Shown here: positions 16,293-26,325 of the stretch, in pieces
How the letters are laid out: each line of letters begins with the position of its first letter
How positions within the stretch are numbered: the stretch's first letter is position 1
Origin: Streptomyces blattellae
GTDB lineage: Bacteria; Actinomycetota; Actinomycetes; Streptomycetales; Streptomycetaceae
Length of the DNA: 64,000 bases
Direction of reading: 5' to 3'
Assembly (NCBI RefSeq): GCF_009709555.1
Contig: NZ_WJBG01000222.1
Span: 1 to 64,000 of the forward strand
The notes under the pieces: generated by a model
The model's database searches: none
Seen by the model: only the letters and a program-made list of their open reading frames with translations
Told to the model about the DNA's origin: nothing
Position numbers and translations under genes: made by a program

Positions 16293-17513
16293 ATGACGAT
16301 CAACCAGCGCCCGTCGCCTGTTTCGTCGGATCTGCGCATCGGCCTGCTCGGCTCGTACGGTGGGCGCAACATCGGCGACGAAGCGATTCTGCTGTGTGTT
16401 CTGAGTTGCCTGCGCGCCCATCGGCCGCGCGCCCGACTCGTCGTCTTCAGCCGCAACGCCGAACACACCCGCGCCCACCAGCGGGAAGCCGACGAGGTGA
16501 TCGACTGGGAAGGTGTCCCGCAGAAGCCCGTGCTCGACGCCGTCGCCGGACTGAACCTGCTGGTGCTGGGCGGCGGCGGGATCCTCTACGACGGGGAGGC
16601 GCGACGCTATCTGCGGCTGGTGCGGGCGGCCCACGGGCGCGGCGTGCCGACGTTCGCCTACGCGATCGGCGCGGGCCCGCTGCGGGAGGCGGACGACCGG
16701 GAGGCCGTACGCCTGGTGCTGCCGGAGATGACCGACGTCGTGGTGCGGGACGAGGAGTCCCGCCTCGTCCTGGAGGAGGTCGGCGTCGAGCGCGACCTCA
16801 CCGTCAGCGCCGACCCGGCGCTGCTGCTCACACCGGAACCCTTCACCGAGCAGATGATGCGGCAGGAGGGCCTTCCCACCGATGCCCGGCTGGTCGGGAT
16901 GTCGGTGCGTGAGCCCGGCCGGGCGGCGGAGAAGCTCGACGAGGACGGCTATCACGCGCTCCTCGCCGACGTCGCGGACTTCCTCGCCCGGCGTCTGGAC
17001 GCCCACGTCGTCTTCGTGCCGATGGAGCGCGAGGACGTGCGGCACGCGCACGGCGTGCTGTCCCGGATGAGCGCGCCCGACCTGGGCCGCATCCTGCACA
17101 ACTCCTACAGCCCCGGCGAGGTGCTCGGCTTCATGAGCCACCTGGACATGGTCGTCGGCATGCGCCTGCACGTGGTGATGTTCGCGGCGCTGTCCGGCCT
17201 GCCCGTGCTGCCGCTGCCCTACTCCGGCAAGGTCTTCGACTTCGCCCGCCGGACGGGGGCGCCCGCGCTCGTCGGCGTGGCGCGGGAGCAGGCCGGACTC
17301 CTGCTCGCCGAGGTGGACCGGCTCTGGGACGAGTTCCCCCGGCGGCACGAGGACCTGAGCAGCCGGGTCCGGGGGCTGCGGACCCAGGCCCGGGAGACCT
17401 GCGCCCGCTGCGGAGCCCTCCTCGACTCCCTCGACGGCGATACGCGCGGCACACGGCGGGCACAGGTCAGGAGGACCGCTGGTGAGGAGCGCGCCGTGGG
17501 TGACCGTGGGTGA
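16293..17513 (+). CDS. Polysaccharide pyruvyl transferase family protein
   Basis: A 406-residue protein of the PS_pyruv_trans (CsaB/WcaK) family, which transfers pyruvate ketals from PEP to surface sugars. Family features are the start LGSYGGRNIGDEAILLCVL, NLLVLGGGGILYD, DVVVRDEESRLVLEEVG, the central VSVREPG-like strand, and MVVGMRLHVVMFAALSGLPVLPLPY in the C-terminal lobe. The ATG has AGGAG eight bases upstream. The stop falls inside a threefold 10-bp repeat. The next gene, an FAD oxidoreductase, follows closely in the same direction. Confidence 0.88.
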   Translation: MTINQRPSPVSSDLRIGLLGSYGGRNIGDEAILLCVLSCLRAHRPRARLVVFSRNAEHTRAHQREADEVIDWEGVPQKPVLDAVAGLNLLVLGGGGILYDGEARRYLRLVRAAHGRGVPTFAYAIGAGPLREADDREAVRLVLPEMTDVVVRDEESRLVLEEVGVERDLTVSADPALLLTPEPFTEQMMRQEGLPTDARLVGMSVREPGRAAEKLDEDGYHALLADVADFLARRLDAHVVFVPMEREDVRHAHGVLSRMSAPDLGRILHNSYSPGEVLGFMSHLDMVVGMRLHVVMFAALSGLPVLPLPYSGKVFDFARRTGAPALVGVAREQAGLLLAEVDRLWDEFPRRHEDLSSRVRGLRTQARETCARCGALLDSLDGDTRGTRRAQVRRTAGEERAVGDRG

Positions 17514-17523
17514 CCGTGGGTGA
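17494..17523 (+). repeat. Three tandem copies of CGTGGGTGAC
   Basis: A 10-bp unit repeated three times without spacer over the end of the pyruvyl-transferase gene. The unit carries a stop codon in one frame, so changes in copy number would alter the C-terminus and the distance to the downstream start. Confidence 0.7.
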
Positions 17524-17549
17524 CACAACCGAGTCGACGGGAAGAAGCG

Positions 17550-18995
17550 ATGCCGATCCTGGAACCACTCCAACCCGCTCGGACCGTCACCCTTCCGCCG
17601 CGTGCGGCCCGCCATGGCGGGCGTACGGACGTCCTGGTCGTCGGCGGCGGCCCGGCCGGCACCGCCGCGGCCTACGCGGCGGCCGACGCCGGCGCCGGCG
17701 TGGTGCTCGTGGAGCGCTACGGCTTCCTCGGCGGCAACGCCACGGTGGCACTGGTGATGCCGCTGATGTCCTTCCACAACGAGCAGAAGCAGGCCGTGTT
17801 CGACGAGAGCGGATACGGCCGCCGGCTGCTGCCCACCGACCACGGCGAGGGCGAGCCGGTGGTGGCCGGGTTCCTGTGGCTCCTGCTGGACCGGCTCACC
17901 GCGCGCGGCGGCTGCACGCCGCCCTCCCCCGACACCGGCTACACCGTGCCGTTCGACCCCGAGCTGTACAAACTCGTCCTCCTCGACCTGCTCGACGAGG
18001 CGGGTGTGCGCATGCTGTTCCACTCCTTCGCCTCCACCGCGCTGCCCCTCGACGACGGCTGGCGGGTGGTCTTCGAGACCAAGTCCGGGCCGGTCGTGAT
18101 CGACGCCGGTGTCGTCGTCGACGGCACGGGGGACGGCGACATCGCCGCCGCGTGCGGAGCGCCGTACGAGATCGGCCGCCCGGAGGACGGGCTCGTGCAG
18201 CCGATGACGCTCATGTTCCGTGTCGTCGACTTCGTGCAGCCGCGGTTCGCCGAGTACGTCAGCGAGCATCCCGACCAGTGGCGGGGCGTGCACGGGCTGT
18301 GGGAGCTCGTCGAGGAGGCCACCGAGGCGGGGGAGCTGCGCCTGCCCCGCGAGGACATCCTGTTCTTCGGCACCCCGCACCCCCGCGAGGTCAGCGTCAA
18401 CAGCACCCGGGTCACCCGGGCGCTCGGCACCGACGTGTGGGACCTCAGCCGGGCCGAGTACGTCGCCCGCCACCAGATGGCACAGATCGACCGCTTCCTG
18501 CGCGAGCACGTGCCGGGTTTCCAGAAGTCGTACGTGGCGCAGAGCGGCGTCCAGATCGGAGTGCGGGAGACGCGCCGCATCCTCGGCGGCTACCACCTGA
18601 GCGGACACGACATCCTCACGGCGCGCTCCTTCCCCGACGCCGTCGCGCACGGCGCCTACCCCGTGGACATCCACAACCCCCGCGGCAGCGGCACCGTCCT
18701 CAAGCGCGTCCCCCGCGGCAGCTTCTACGACATCCCCCTGCGCTGTCTGCTGCCCCGCGACACCGACCGGCTGCTGGTCGCCGGACGCTGTATCTCCGGC
18801 TCGCACGTGGCGCACTCGTCCTACCGAGTCATGCCCATCTCCATGGCGACCGGCCAGGCGGCCGGTGTCTGCGCCGCGCTGTCCGTCCGGCTCGGCCGCA
18901 GCCCCCGCGAGGTGCCCTTCCATCTCGTCCAGCGCGCACTCAAGCGCCAGGGCGCCCACCTGCGCCTGGAGCCCCGGGCGGCCACGCGGCGCTGA
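17550..18995 (+). CDS. FAD-dependent oxidoreductase (FAD_oxidored family)
   Basis: A 481-residue flavoprotein. The dinucleotide-binding motif VLVVGGGPAGTAAAYAAADAG is followed by VERYGFLGGNATVAL, the FAD_oxidored signature. VVVDGTGDGDIAAACGAPYE and a C-terminal LLVAGRCISGSHVAHSSYRVM are also conserved. The ATG at 17550 has GGGAAGAAG upstream; a GTG at 17520 in frame is an alternative. Substrate unknown. Probably co-transcribed with the pyruvyl-transferase gene. Confidence 0.85.
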   Translation: MPILEPLQPARTVTLPPRAARHGGRTDVLVVGGGPAGTAAAYAAADAGAGVVLVERYGFLGGNATVALVMPLMSFHNEQKQAVFDESGYGRRLLPTDHGEGEPVVAGFLWLLLDRLTARGGCTPPSPDTGYTVPFDPELYKLVLLDLLDEAGVRMLFHSFASTALPLDDGWRVVFETKSGPVVIDAGVVVDGTGDGDIAAACGAPYEIGRPEDGLVQPMTLMFRVVDFVQPRFAEYVSEHPDQWRGVHGLWELVEEATEAGELRLPREDILFFGTPHPREVSVNSTRVTRALGTDVWDLSRAEYVARHQMAQIDRFLREHVPGFQKSYVAQSGVQIGVRETRRILGGYHLSGHDILTARSFPDAVAHGAYPVDIHNPRGSGTVLKRVPRGSFYDIPLRCLLPRDTDRLLVAGRCISGSHVAHSSYRVMPISMATGQAAGVCAALSVRLGRSPREVPFHLVQRALKRQGAHLRLEPRAATRR

Positions 18996-19022
18996 CCAGG
19001 CGCTCCGCCGCCCACCTCGATG

Positions 19023-19119
19023 GGCGGCTCCGCCGCGGGGCGGTGCCGGCGGGGCGATCTGCCGTCGGCCGGTCTACGGCGCCGCCGTGGCGGTCGCTGC
19101 CCACCGCGGCGGAGCCGCC
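19023..19119. repeat. Streptomyces-type intergenic repeat with 16-bp perfect inverted arms
   Basis: GGCGGCTCCGCCGCGG (19023-19038) and its exact complement (19104-19119) enclose a 65-base GC-rich loop, followed by ACAGCCCCGCGCCCC (19128-19142). Sequences of this style are dispersed between genes in many Streptomyces chromosomes. It lies between two convergent genes and may end both transcripts. Confidence 0.6.
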
Positions 19120-19269
19120 TCATCAGTACAGCCCCGCGCCCCTTCAGCGTGCTGCCGCACCGCTGGCCGACTTCGCCCGCCCCGCTCAGGTGCCGGTGTC
19201 CTCGGCACGCCGGCCACGGGGCCGGGGTCGCACAGATCTCCCGAATCCCCCACATCGCTCAGATCGGTG

Positions 19270-19647
19270 TCACGTCTTGCCCGGGCCGCCGCTGCCGAAC
19301 GAGCCGCTGGAGCCCTGATTCCAGCGTCGGCGTTTCTGGTCGTCGCTGGGTTTACTGCCGGACGGCTGGAGGTCGTGCGGGGTGAGCCGCTCGGTCTCGT
19401 CTCCCGCCCTGGGAACCTCGTTCCCCTCCCGCATCTCCCGGGTCTCGCGGACCGGCCCGGTGCCCGGCCGCGTGGGCTGCTCCTTCGGTGCCGGGGGCCG
19501 CGATTCGCGGCTCCGTACCTTGATGCCGAGCCGTACGGCCCACACCAGGGCGCCGGCGACGAGGAGACCGCCGATGAGCACGGCGACCAGGCCGGCCGGA
19601 TTCGCCGCGGCTGCTTGGTGGGGGATGACGTATGCGATGGCGTTCAT
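19270..19647 (-). CDS. DUF6479 family membrane protein
   Basis: A 125-residue protein with one N-terminal membrane helix (GLVAVLIGGLLVAGALVWAV), then a charged tail with RETREMREGNEVPRAGDETERL, HDLQPSGSKPSDDQKR and a glycine-rich SSGSFGSGG end, the DUF6479 pattern. Likely a small membrane-anchored protein with a cytoplasmic disordered tail. Function unknown. Divergent from the cytochrome oxidase gene. Confidence 0.8.
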   Translation of the reverse strand: MNAIAYVIPHQAAAANPAGLVAVLIGGLLVAGALVWAVRLGIKVRSRESRPPAPKEQPTRPGTGPVRETREMREGNEVPRAGDETERLTPHDLQPSGSKPSDDQKRRRWNQGSSGSFGSGGPGKT

Positions 19648-19912
19648 CGCGCCCGAGTACCCAGGCTCGGCCTCGGGATACTGACCGCCGGACGCCTGAC
19701 GTCTGTCCCGCCGTGTGCGGTCGTGCGCGCCCCTCTGACGGCGGACAGCGGGCGTGGCGCACCCGGTAGGCCAGGCCCCCGCCGATAGCGTCACCGACGC
19801 CGGTGCCCGGCCGGTTTCCCACCGCGTTGCCAGGGCACCCGCAAGCCGCTTCCCCACCGTGCGGCACGGCTCTCGGAACGCCCGGGTCGAAGGCATCCCG
19901 TCGAGGAGGACC

Positions 19913-21583
19913 ATGACCGACGTCTCCGATCACGCCGGCGCGGCCCCGCCGCAGACGGCCAGGACTCCGCTGGGCCATACCCTGCTGCGCTGGGCCACCA
20001 CGACGGATCACAAGGAGATCGGCCGTCTCTACATGGTCACGGCCTTCTGCTTCTTTCTCTTCGGCGGTCTGCTGGCGCTGGCGATGCGCGCCGAACTCGC
20101 CCGACCCGGGCTGCAGTTCATGAACGAGCACACCTACAATCAGCTCTTCACGCTGCACGGCACGATCATGATGCTGCTCTTCGCCACCCCGATGTTCGCC
20201 GGATTCGCCAACGCGGTGATGCCCCTGCAGATCGGCGCCCCGGACGTCGCCTTCCCCCGCCTGAACGCCCTGTCGTACTGGATGTACCTCTTCGGCGGGC
20301 TGATGGTCGTGTCCGGCCTGGTGGTGCCGGGCGGCGCCGCCGCGTTCGGCTGGTTCGCGTACGCGCCGCTGAACAGCTCCTACCACTCCCCCGGCGCCGG
20401 CGGTGACCTGTGGGTGATGGGCCTGGTGGTGACGGGTGTGTCGACGACGCTCGGCGCGGTCAACTTCATCACGACGATCCTGTGTCTGCGCGCGCCCGGG
20501 ATGACGATGTTCCGGATGCCGATCTTCACGTGGAACATCCTGTTCACGTCGATCCTGGTGCTGCCCGCGTTCCCGGTCCTGACCGCCGCGCTGCTGGCGC
20601 TGGAGGCGGACCGCAAGTTCGGGGCGCACATCTTCGACGCGGCGAACGGGGGCGCCCTCCTGTGGCAGCACCTGTTCTGGTTCTTCGGCCACCCGGAGGT
20701 GTACATCGTCGCGCTGCCGTTCTTCGGGGTCGTCTCGGAGATCCTGCCGGTGTTCTCCCGCAAGCCGTTGTGGGGATACCTGCCACTCATCGGGGCGACG
20801 ATCACGATCACGATGCTGTCGGCGGTCGTGTGGGCGCACCACATGTTCGCCACCGGAGCGGTGCTGCTGCCCTTCTTCTCCCTGATGTCCTTCCTGATCG
20901 CCGTGCCCACCGGGATCAAGTTCTTCGCGTGGATCGGCACCATGGTCAAGGGCTCGATCTCGTTCGAGACACCGATGCTGTGGGCGCTCGGCTTCCTGAT
21001 GTCGTTCCTGCTCGGCGGCCTGAGCGGGGTGCTCATCGCCTCCCCGCCGCTGGACTTCCACCTCACCGACTCGTACTTCATCGTCGCCCACCTGCACTAC
21101 GTGCTGTTCGGCACCGTGGTCTTCGCGATGTTCGCCGGGTTCTACTTCTGGTGGCCCAAGTTCACGGGCAAGATGCTGGACGAGCGGCTCGGCAAGCTGC
21201 ACTTCTGGCTGCTGTTCCCCTCCTTCCAGCTGACCTTCCTGGTGCAGCACTGGCTCGGTGAGGAAGGCATGCCGCGCCGCTACGCCGACTATCTGGCCGC
21301 CGACGGCTTCACGCTCCTCAACACCCTGTCGTCCGTGGGCGCGTTCCTGCTCGGCGTCTCCACCCTGCCGTTCCTCTACAACGTCTGGCACACGTCCCGG
21401 CACGGAAAGCGCGTGGCCCAGGACGATCCGTGGGGTTACGGGCGCGGGCTGGAGTGGGCGACGTCATGTCCGCCGCCGCGTCACAACTTCGTGGCCCTGC
21501 CCCGCGTACGGTCGGAGTCGCCCGCGTTCGACCTGCACCATCCCGCCGTCGTCCAGCAGACGAAGACCGAGGTGCTGCCATGA
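19913..21583 (+). CDS. ctaD: Cytochrome c oxidase subunit I (accessory CtaD)
   Basis: A 556-residue heme-copper oxidase subunit I with 12 membrane helices. Present are the low-spin heme ligand in LFTLHGTIMMLLFATP, the CuB/cross-linked Tyr motif FFGHPEVYIVALP, the CuB His pair WAHHMF, and the heme ligands in DSYFIVAHLHYVLFG. The start ATG has GAGGAGG. It is followed by ctaF with an ATGA overlap. Subunits II and III are not here, so this is probably a second copy that borrows the main operon's partners. Confidence 0.93.
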   Translation: MTDVSDHAGAAPPQTARTPLGHTLLRWATTTDHKEIGRLYMVTAFCFFLFGGLLALAMRAELARPGLQFMNEHTYNQLFTLHGTIMMLLFATPMFAGFANAVMPLQIGAPDVAFPRLNALSYWMYLFGGLMVVSGLVVPGGAAAFGWFAYAPLNSSYHSPGAGGDLWVMGLVVTGVSTTLGAVNFITTILCLRAPGMTMFRMPIFTWNILFTSILVLPAFPVLTAALLALEADRKFGAHIFDAANGGALLWQHLFWFFGHPEVYIVALPFFGVVSEILPVFSRKPLWGYLPLIGATITITMLSAVVWAHHMFATGAVLLPFFSLMSFLIAVPTGIKFFAWIGTMVKGSISFETPMLWALGFLMSFLLGGLSGVLIASPPLDFHLTDSYFIVAHLHYVLFGTVVFAMFAGFYFWWPKFTGKMLDERLGKLHFWLLFPSFQLTFLVQHWLGEEGMPRRYADYLAADGFTLLNTLSSVGAFLLGVSTLPFLYNVWHTSRHGKRVAQDDPWGYGRGLEWATSCPPPRHNFVALPRVRSESPAFDLHHPAVVQQTKTEVLP

Positions 21584-21969
21584 AGGTCGAGGCGTTCCTC
21601 TTCGGTGGTGTGGCCGCGTTCTTCGCGGGCACCGCCGCGCTCTACGGCTGGTGGTCGGGCGAACCCGCCGGAACGGCGGCGCTGGTGGTCGCCTTCCTGA
21701 TGGGCGCTCTGGTGAGCTTCTTCTGCACGGTGCAGTACCGCCGCAGGGGGCGGCGCCCGCAGGATCGCAGGGACGCGGAAGTGGCCGACGCCGCCGGGCC
21801 ATTGGAGTTCTTCCCGCCGAAGAGCCCCTGGCCGATCGTGACCGCCCTCGGCTTCGCGGTCGCGGCCACCGGTGTGGTCTACGGCCTGTGGCTGTTCCTC
21901 ATCGGTTTCGGGGTGCTTGCTCTGGGGGTGGCGGGGATGGTGTTCCAGTACGCCCGTCGGCAGGGCTGA
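21580..21969 (+). CDS. ctaF: Cytochrome c oxidase subunit 4 (CtaF)
   Basis: A 129-residue actinobacterial oxidase subunit IV with four membrane helices (starting FLFGGVAAFFAGTAALYGWW) and the conserved EFFPPKSPWPIVTALGFA segment between helices 2 and 3. The ATG overlaps the ctaD stop. The last 71 bases overlap the end of the convergent qcrB gene. Confidence 0.9.
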   Translation: MKVEAFLFGGVAAFFAGTAALYGWWSGEPAGTAALVVAFLMGALVSFFCTVQYRRRGRRPQDRRDAEVADAAGPLEFFPPKSPWPIVTALGFAVAATGVVYGLWLFLIGFGVLALGVAGMVFQYARRQG

Positions 21970-23449
21970 TCGGAGGCCTTGGGGCTCCGGGCCTGAAGGT
22001 GCCGACGGGCCGGTGGCCGCTCTCGTACCCGCCCTCCACGGTCTGTCGCACCTCGCCGGTCTCCTCCCCTTCCGCCAGCCGCTCGCGTTCGGCCTCCAGC
22101 AGGGCGCGGCAGATCTGGCGGGTGAGGAAGAAGGCGAGGACCGGCGCCGCCACGAGGGCGACGCGCAGCACCCAGGTGAGGGTGTTGAGAGAGATCCGGA
22201 ACGTCTGCGCCACCACGTCGTTGCCGCCGGCCAGCAGCAGGACGCCGTAGAACGTGATCCCGGCGACTCCGAGGCCGGTGCGGACCGGACGTTCCCGCGG
22301 CCGGTCGCACACATGCCGCTCCTGGCGCCACTCCCCCGTCAGCCGCTGCTCGACGAAGGGGTACAGGTACAGCACGAGGAACAGCAGCGCCGGGAGGACG
22401 ACCGCCGGGAGCAGGACGTTCCACATGAGGGTGTGCCCGGCGATGTCCGTCTCCCACGGGGGTACGAGCCGTAGCGCGCCCTCCAGGAATCCGACGTACC
22501 AGTCGGGCTGGGAACCGGTCGACGCCTGGTCCGGCCGGTAGGGCCCGTACACCCACACCGGGTTGATCTGGGCGAGACCGCCGAGCAGCGTGAGCACACC
22601 GGAGACGGTGAAGAACAGGCCGCCCGAGGAAGCGGCGAACCGCGGGAAGAACGGCCTGCCCACGGCGTTGCGCTGCGTCCTGCCCGGCCCCCGCCACTGG
22701 GTGTGCTTCAGCTGGAACACCAGGATCAGATGCACGGTGACCAGGGCGATCAACGCTCCGGGCAGCAGCAGCACATGCATGCTGTAGAGCCGCGTGACGA
22801 TGTCCTCGCCGGGGAACTCGGCGCCGAACGCGAACATGCTCACATACGTGCCCACGACCGGGATCGACAGCATGATGCCCTGCGCGATGCGCAGCCCGGT
22901 GCCGGACAGCAGGTCGTCGGGGAGTGAGTAGCCGGCGAAGCCCTCGGCCAGCGCGAGCAGGAACAACGTGACGCCGATGACCCAGTTGGCCTCCCGCGGC
23001 CTCCGGAAGGCGCCGGTGAAGAAGATCCGCAGCAGATGCAGGCCGATCGCGGCGGCGAAGACGAGCGCCGCCCAGTGGTGTGCCTGCCGGACGAGGAGCC
23101 CGCCGCGTACGTCGAAGCTGATGTGCAGCGTGGAGTCGAAGGCCGCGGACATACGGATGCCGTGCATGGGCACGTACCGTCCCTCGTAGACCACCTCGGT
23201 CATGTCCGGCTTGAAGAAGAGCGTCAGCCAGACCCCGGTGAGCACCAGGACGATCAGGCTGTAGAGCGCGATCTCGCCCAGCAGGAACGACCAGTGGTCG
23301 GGAAACGCCTTCCGCAGCATCCGCCCGCCCCCGTCGAACACGGGCAGCCGCCGGTCCGCGGCGTCCGCGAGGCGCTCCCCGGCCCGGCCAGGCCGGGCGT
23401 CCGCCCCCGCTGCGCTCAAGGAGCGACTCCTTCCGCCGTGTTCCGTCAC
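21899..23449 (-). CDS. qcrB: Cytochrome bc1 complex cytochrome b (accessory QcrB)
   Basis: A 516-residue cytochrome b of the actinobacterial bcc complex, oxidising menaquinol and passing electrons to cytochrome c. Heme ligands are His124 or 125 and His138 in RQAHHWAALVFAAAIGLHLL, and His225 and His240 in the fourth helix region. The quinol-site PEWY motif appears as QPDWYVGF. The C-terminus is a proline-rich tail. The GTG at 23449 gives a typical N-terminus; ATG codons further in are possible. No qcrA or qcrC is adjacent, so this is an orphan copy, convergent with ctaD-ctaF and overlapping ctaF by 71 bases. Confidence 0.9.
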   Translation of the reverse strand: MTEHGGRSRSLSAAGADARPGRAGERLADAADRRLPVFDGGGRMLRKAFPDHWSFLLGEIALYSLIVLVLTGVWLTLFFKPDMTEVVYEGRYVPMHGIRMSAAFDSTLHISFDVRGGLLVRQAHHWAALVFAAAIGLHLLRIFFTGAFRRPREANWVIGVTLFLLALAEGFAGYSLPDDLLSGTGLRIAQGIMLSIPVVGTYVSMFAFGAEFPGEDIVTRLYSMHVLLLPGALIALVTVHLILVFQLKHTQWRGPGRTQRNAVGRPFFPRFAASSGGLFFTVSGVLTLLGGLAQINPVWVYGPYRPDQASTGSQPDWYVGFLEGALRLVPPWETDIAGHTLMWNVLLPAVVLPALLFLVLYLYPFVEQRLTGEWRQERHVCDRPRERPVRTGLGVAGITFYGVLLLAGGNDVVAQTFRISLNTLTWVLRVALVAAPVLAFFLTRQICRALLEAERERLAEGEETGEVRQTVEGGYESGHRPVGTFRPGAPRPPISPADGRTGTPSPPPPEQAPRNR

Positions 23450-23589
23450 CCTTGCTGTATCCCCGGGCGGAACAGACGGCGGGTACCCGGCGGCGGCGAA
23501 ACACTCCCCGGCCAGCGCACATCACCTCAACGGGCGCCGGACCGCGTCTGCGGGATGTCCCTGACAGCCGCGGCACCTCCGCCGCACGG

Positions 23590-26224
23590 CTACTCCGGGT
23601 TGCCGAACGGAAGCCGGATCGCGGCCGGCGGCCAGGCGGGCGCGGTGTACGGCCGCCGGAACGTGCGGCGGCCCGAGCCGACCTCGAACACCTCGCCGTC
23701 CCCGGGGAGCCGGACCTCGGCCCGGGTGTTCGGCGGCACGAGAACCTCGACCACGAGGCTGCCGTCCTCGATCCGCCACCCCGCCTCGGCACGGCCGTAC
23801 GGCGTCTCGTGCGCGGCCTTCGCGAAGGTGAGGCCGCCGCCGGGGACGGGGGCGACGCGCAGTCGCCGCCAGCCGGGTTCGGCGGCCTGAAGGCCGGCGA
23901 CCGTGCGGTGCAGCCAGTCGGCGACGGCACCGAGGGCGTAGTGGTTGAAGGAGGTCATCTCGCCCGGGTTGATGCTCCCGTCGGGCAGCATCGAGTCCCA
24001 GCGCTCCCACACCGTCGTGGCGCCCATGGTCACCGGGTACAGCCAGGACGGGCACCCCTGTTCCAGCAGCATCCGGTACGCCAGCTGCGGCTCGCCGCCC
24101 GCACACAGCGCGTCGCAGATCAGCGGGGTACCGGCGAACCCGGTGGCGATGCGGAAGCCGGCCTTGCGCACGATGTACGCCAACCGCTGTGCAGCGCCCG
24201 CCCGTTGACGCTCCGTCGGCAGCAGGGCGAAGCACAGTGCCAGCGCGTAGGCGCTCTGCGCGTCGCTCGCCGTCCGCCCGGCCGGCGTGACGAACTCCTG
24301 GGCGAACGCGGCCCGTACGGACCGCGCGAGCTCCTCGTACCGTGCGGCGTCGTCCTTCTCCCCGAGCAGCCGTGCCGTCTCGGCGAGCACGTCGGCCGAC
24401 CGCGCCGCATAGGCGTTCGCGACGAGGTCGCCGTCGGTGCGGGCGGCACCCGGGTCCTCGGGCGGGGCGGCCGGGTCGAGCCAGTCGCCGAGCTGGAAGT
24501 CCTGCCGCCACAGGCCGCCGCCCTCCGCCACCAGCCGGGCGGCCACCTCCACCCAGGCGCGCATGCTCGGGTACTGGGCTTGCAACACCCCGACGTCGCC
24601 GAAGCGCTGGTACAGCGTCCACGGCACCAGCACGGCCGCGTCGGCCCACACGGCGTGCGGGGCGGCGCCGAATTCCGGCGGCAGGACGTCCGGGACGACC
24701 AGGGGCGGCACCGGGTCCTCGCGGGCGAGTTGTTCGGCGGCGAGGTCGCGCAGCCAGCCGCCGAGCATGCCCGAGCAGTCGTAGAGGAAGGACGCCGTGG
24801 GGGCGAAGACCTGGATGTCACCGGTCCAGCCGAGGCGTTCGTCGCGCTGGGGGCAGTCGGTGGGGATGTCCAGGAAGTTGCCGCGCATGCCCCAGACCAC
24901 GTTCTCGTGGAGGCGGTCGACCAGCTCGTGCGAGGACTCGAACCAGCCGGTGCGGGCCATGTCCGTGTGCAGGACGACCGCTTCGACGGCGGACGGGTCC
25001 AGCTCGCCAGGCCAGCCCTCGACTTCGGCGTAGCGGAACCCGTGGAAGGTGAAGCGGGGTTCGTAGGTCTCCACCCCCTGGCCGGACAGGGTGTACGTGT
25101 CGGTGGCGGCGGCGAGACGCAGGGGCCGCACGCCGAGTTCACCGTGCTCCAGCACCTCGGCGTGGCGCAGGGTGACCGTGTGCCCGGCCGGGCCCGAGAC
25201 GCGGATGCGCAGACGGCCGACGAGGTTCTGGCCGAAGTCGAGTACCGTCCCTGCCGGAGGGGGTGGCGAGGGCGTCGACGGGGGCCAGGATCTGCGTACG
25301 GCACACCGGCGGACCGGTCGGTGCCACCAACTCGGCGTGGATAAGCGGGAGTTCGGTGACGGGTGACCAGTCGGAGGTGTCGTGCCCCGGCTCGGACCAG
25401 CCCGGCCGGGCCAGCCGGGCGTCGTAGACCTCACCGTCGTATATCTCGGAGCGAAGGACGGGGCCGGTCGTGGTGCGCCAGGTCTCGTCGGTGCCGACGG
25501 TGGTGGTCGTTCCGTCGGGGTGGGTGACCTCCAACTGGGCGAGGAGAGCGCGCTGTTCGCCGTAGAGGTTGCGCCGGCCGCCGTGGAAGCCGAGCCGCCC
25601 CGTGTACCAGCCCTCCCCCAGCAGTGCCCCGATCGCGTTCTCGCCCTCGTGGAGCAACTCCGTGACGTCGAAGGTCTGGTAGCGCAGGCGGTGGCGGTAC
25701 GAGGTCCAGCCGGGGGTGAGAACGTGGTCGGCGACGCGGGTGCCGTTGATCTCGGCCTCGTAGACGCCGTACGCGGTGATGTGCAGGCGTGCCGAGGCGA
25801 CCGGCGCCGCGAGGGTGAAGGGGCGGTGCAGCAGGGCCACCGGGAGCGGGGCGTCGGCGGGTTCACGGTCCGGGGTCACGGGCCGGGCGGTCCAGTCGGT
25901 ACGGGCGAGCAGTCCCGTCTCCGCCCAGGTGACCGGCGACCAGGCGGACGGCTCGGCGCCCTCGCCCCAGACCCGGACGCGCACCCCGACCCGGTGGCGG
26001 GAGCCGAGTTGTGGGCCCGGCCAGTCCACCAGCACCGAGTCGGCGCCGCGCATCCGCCCGGTGTCGGCGAGGACCGTACCGTCGGCGCCGGTGATCTCGA
26101 TCCGGTACGCCCGCTGGATCCAGCCCGGTGTGCCGGTCTCGGTGCGCCAGCTCAGCCGGGGCCGGGGCTCACCGATGCCGAGCGGTTCGCGGTGGTGTTC
26201 CAGGACAGGGGCGGTGACCTTCAT
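23590..26224 (-). pseudogene. Alpha-L-rhamnosidase (GH78) with a single frameshift
   Basis: A gene of about 877 codons for a GH78 alpha-L-rhamnosidase, split into two frames at a run of five Gs (25259-25263). Removing one base restores DALATPPAGTVLDFGQNLVG. The N-terminal part has the fibronectin-like domain (YRIEITGADG) and beta domains (AYGVYEAEINGTRV...LTPGWTSYRHR). The C-terminal part holds the (alpha/alpha)6 catalytic domain with DCPQRDERLGWTGD, which contains the acid residue, plus GDWLDP and WERWDSMLPDG. Everything else is intact, so either this is a recent inactivation or a sequencing error in a homopolymer. Start ATG 26224 has GAGAGGAAA upstream. Confidence 0.85.
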
Positions 26225-26325
26225 CGGACGGTTTCCTCTCCTGTTTCCTCTTCTGTTCCGCTCCCGTTCTGTTCCGCTCCCGGAAGGCGGATGCCGGGTG
26301 CGCCCGCCACGGGCGCACCCGGCAC

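Noticed and set aside
15834..18959. Very long open frame (about 1041 codons) on the minus strand
   Set aside because: It is antisense to the pyruvyl-transferase and FAD-oxidoreductase genes, has no domain-like sequence and reflects the lack of stops in high-GC DNA.
19352..21403. 683-codon minus-strand frame rich in Glu, Gln and His
   Set aside because: Mirror of the ctaD coding region; charged low-complexity translation is typical of the antisense frame of membrane-protein genes.
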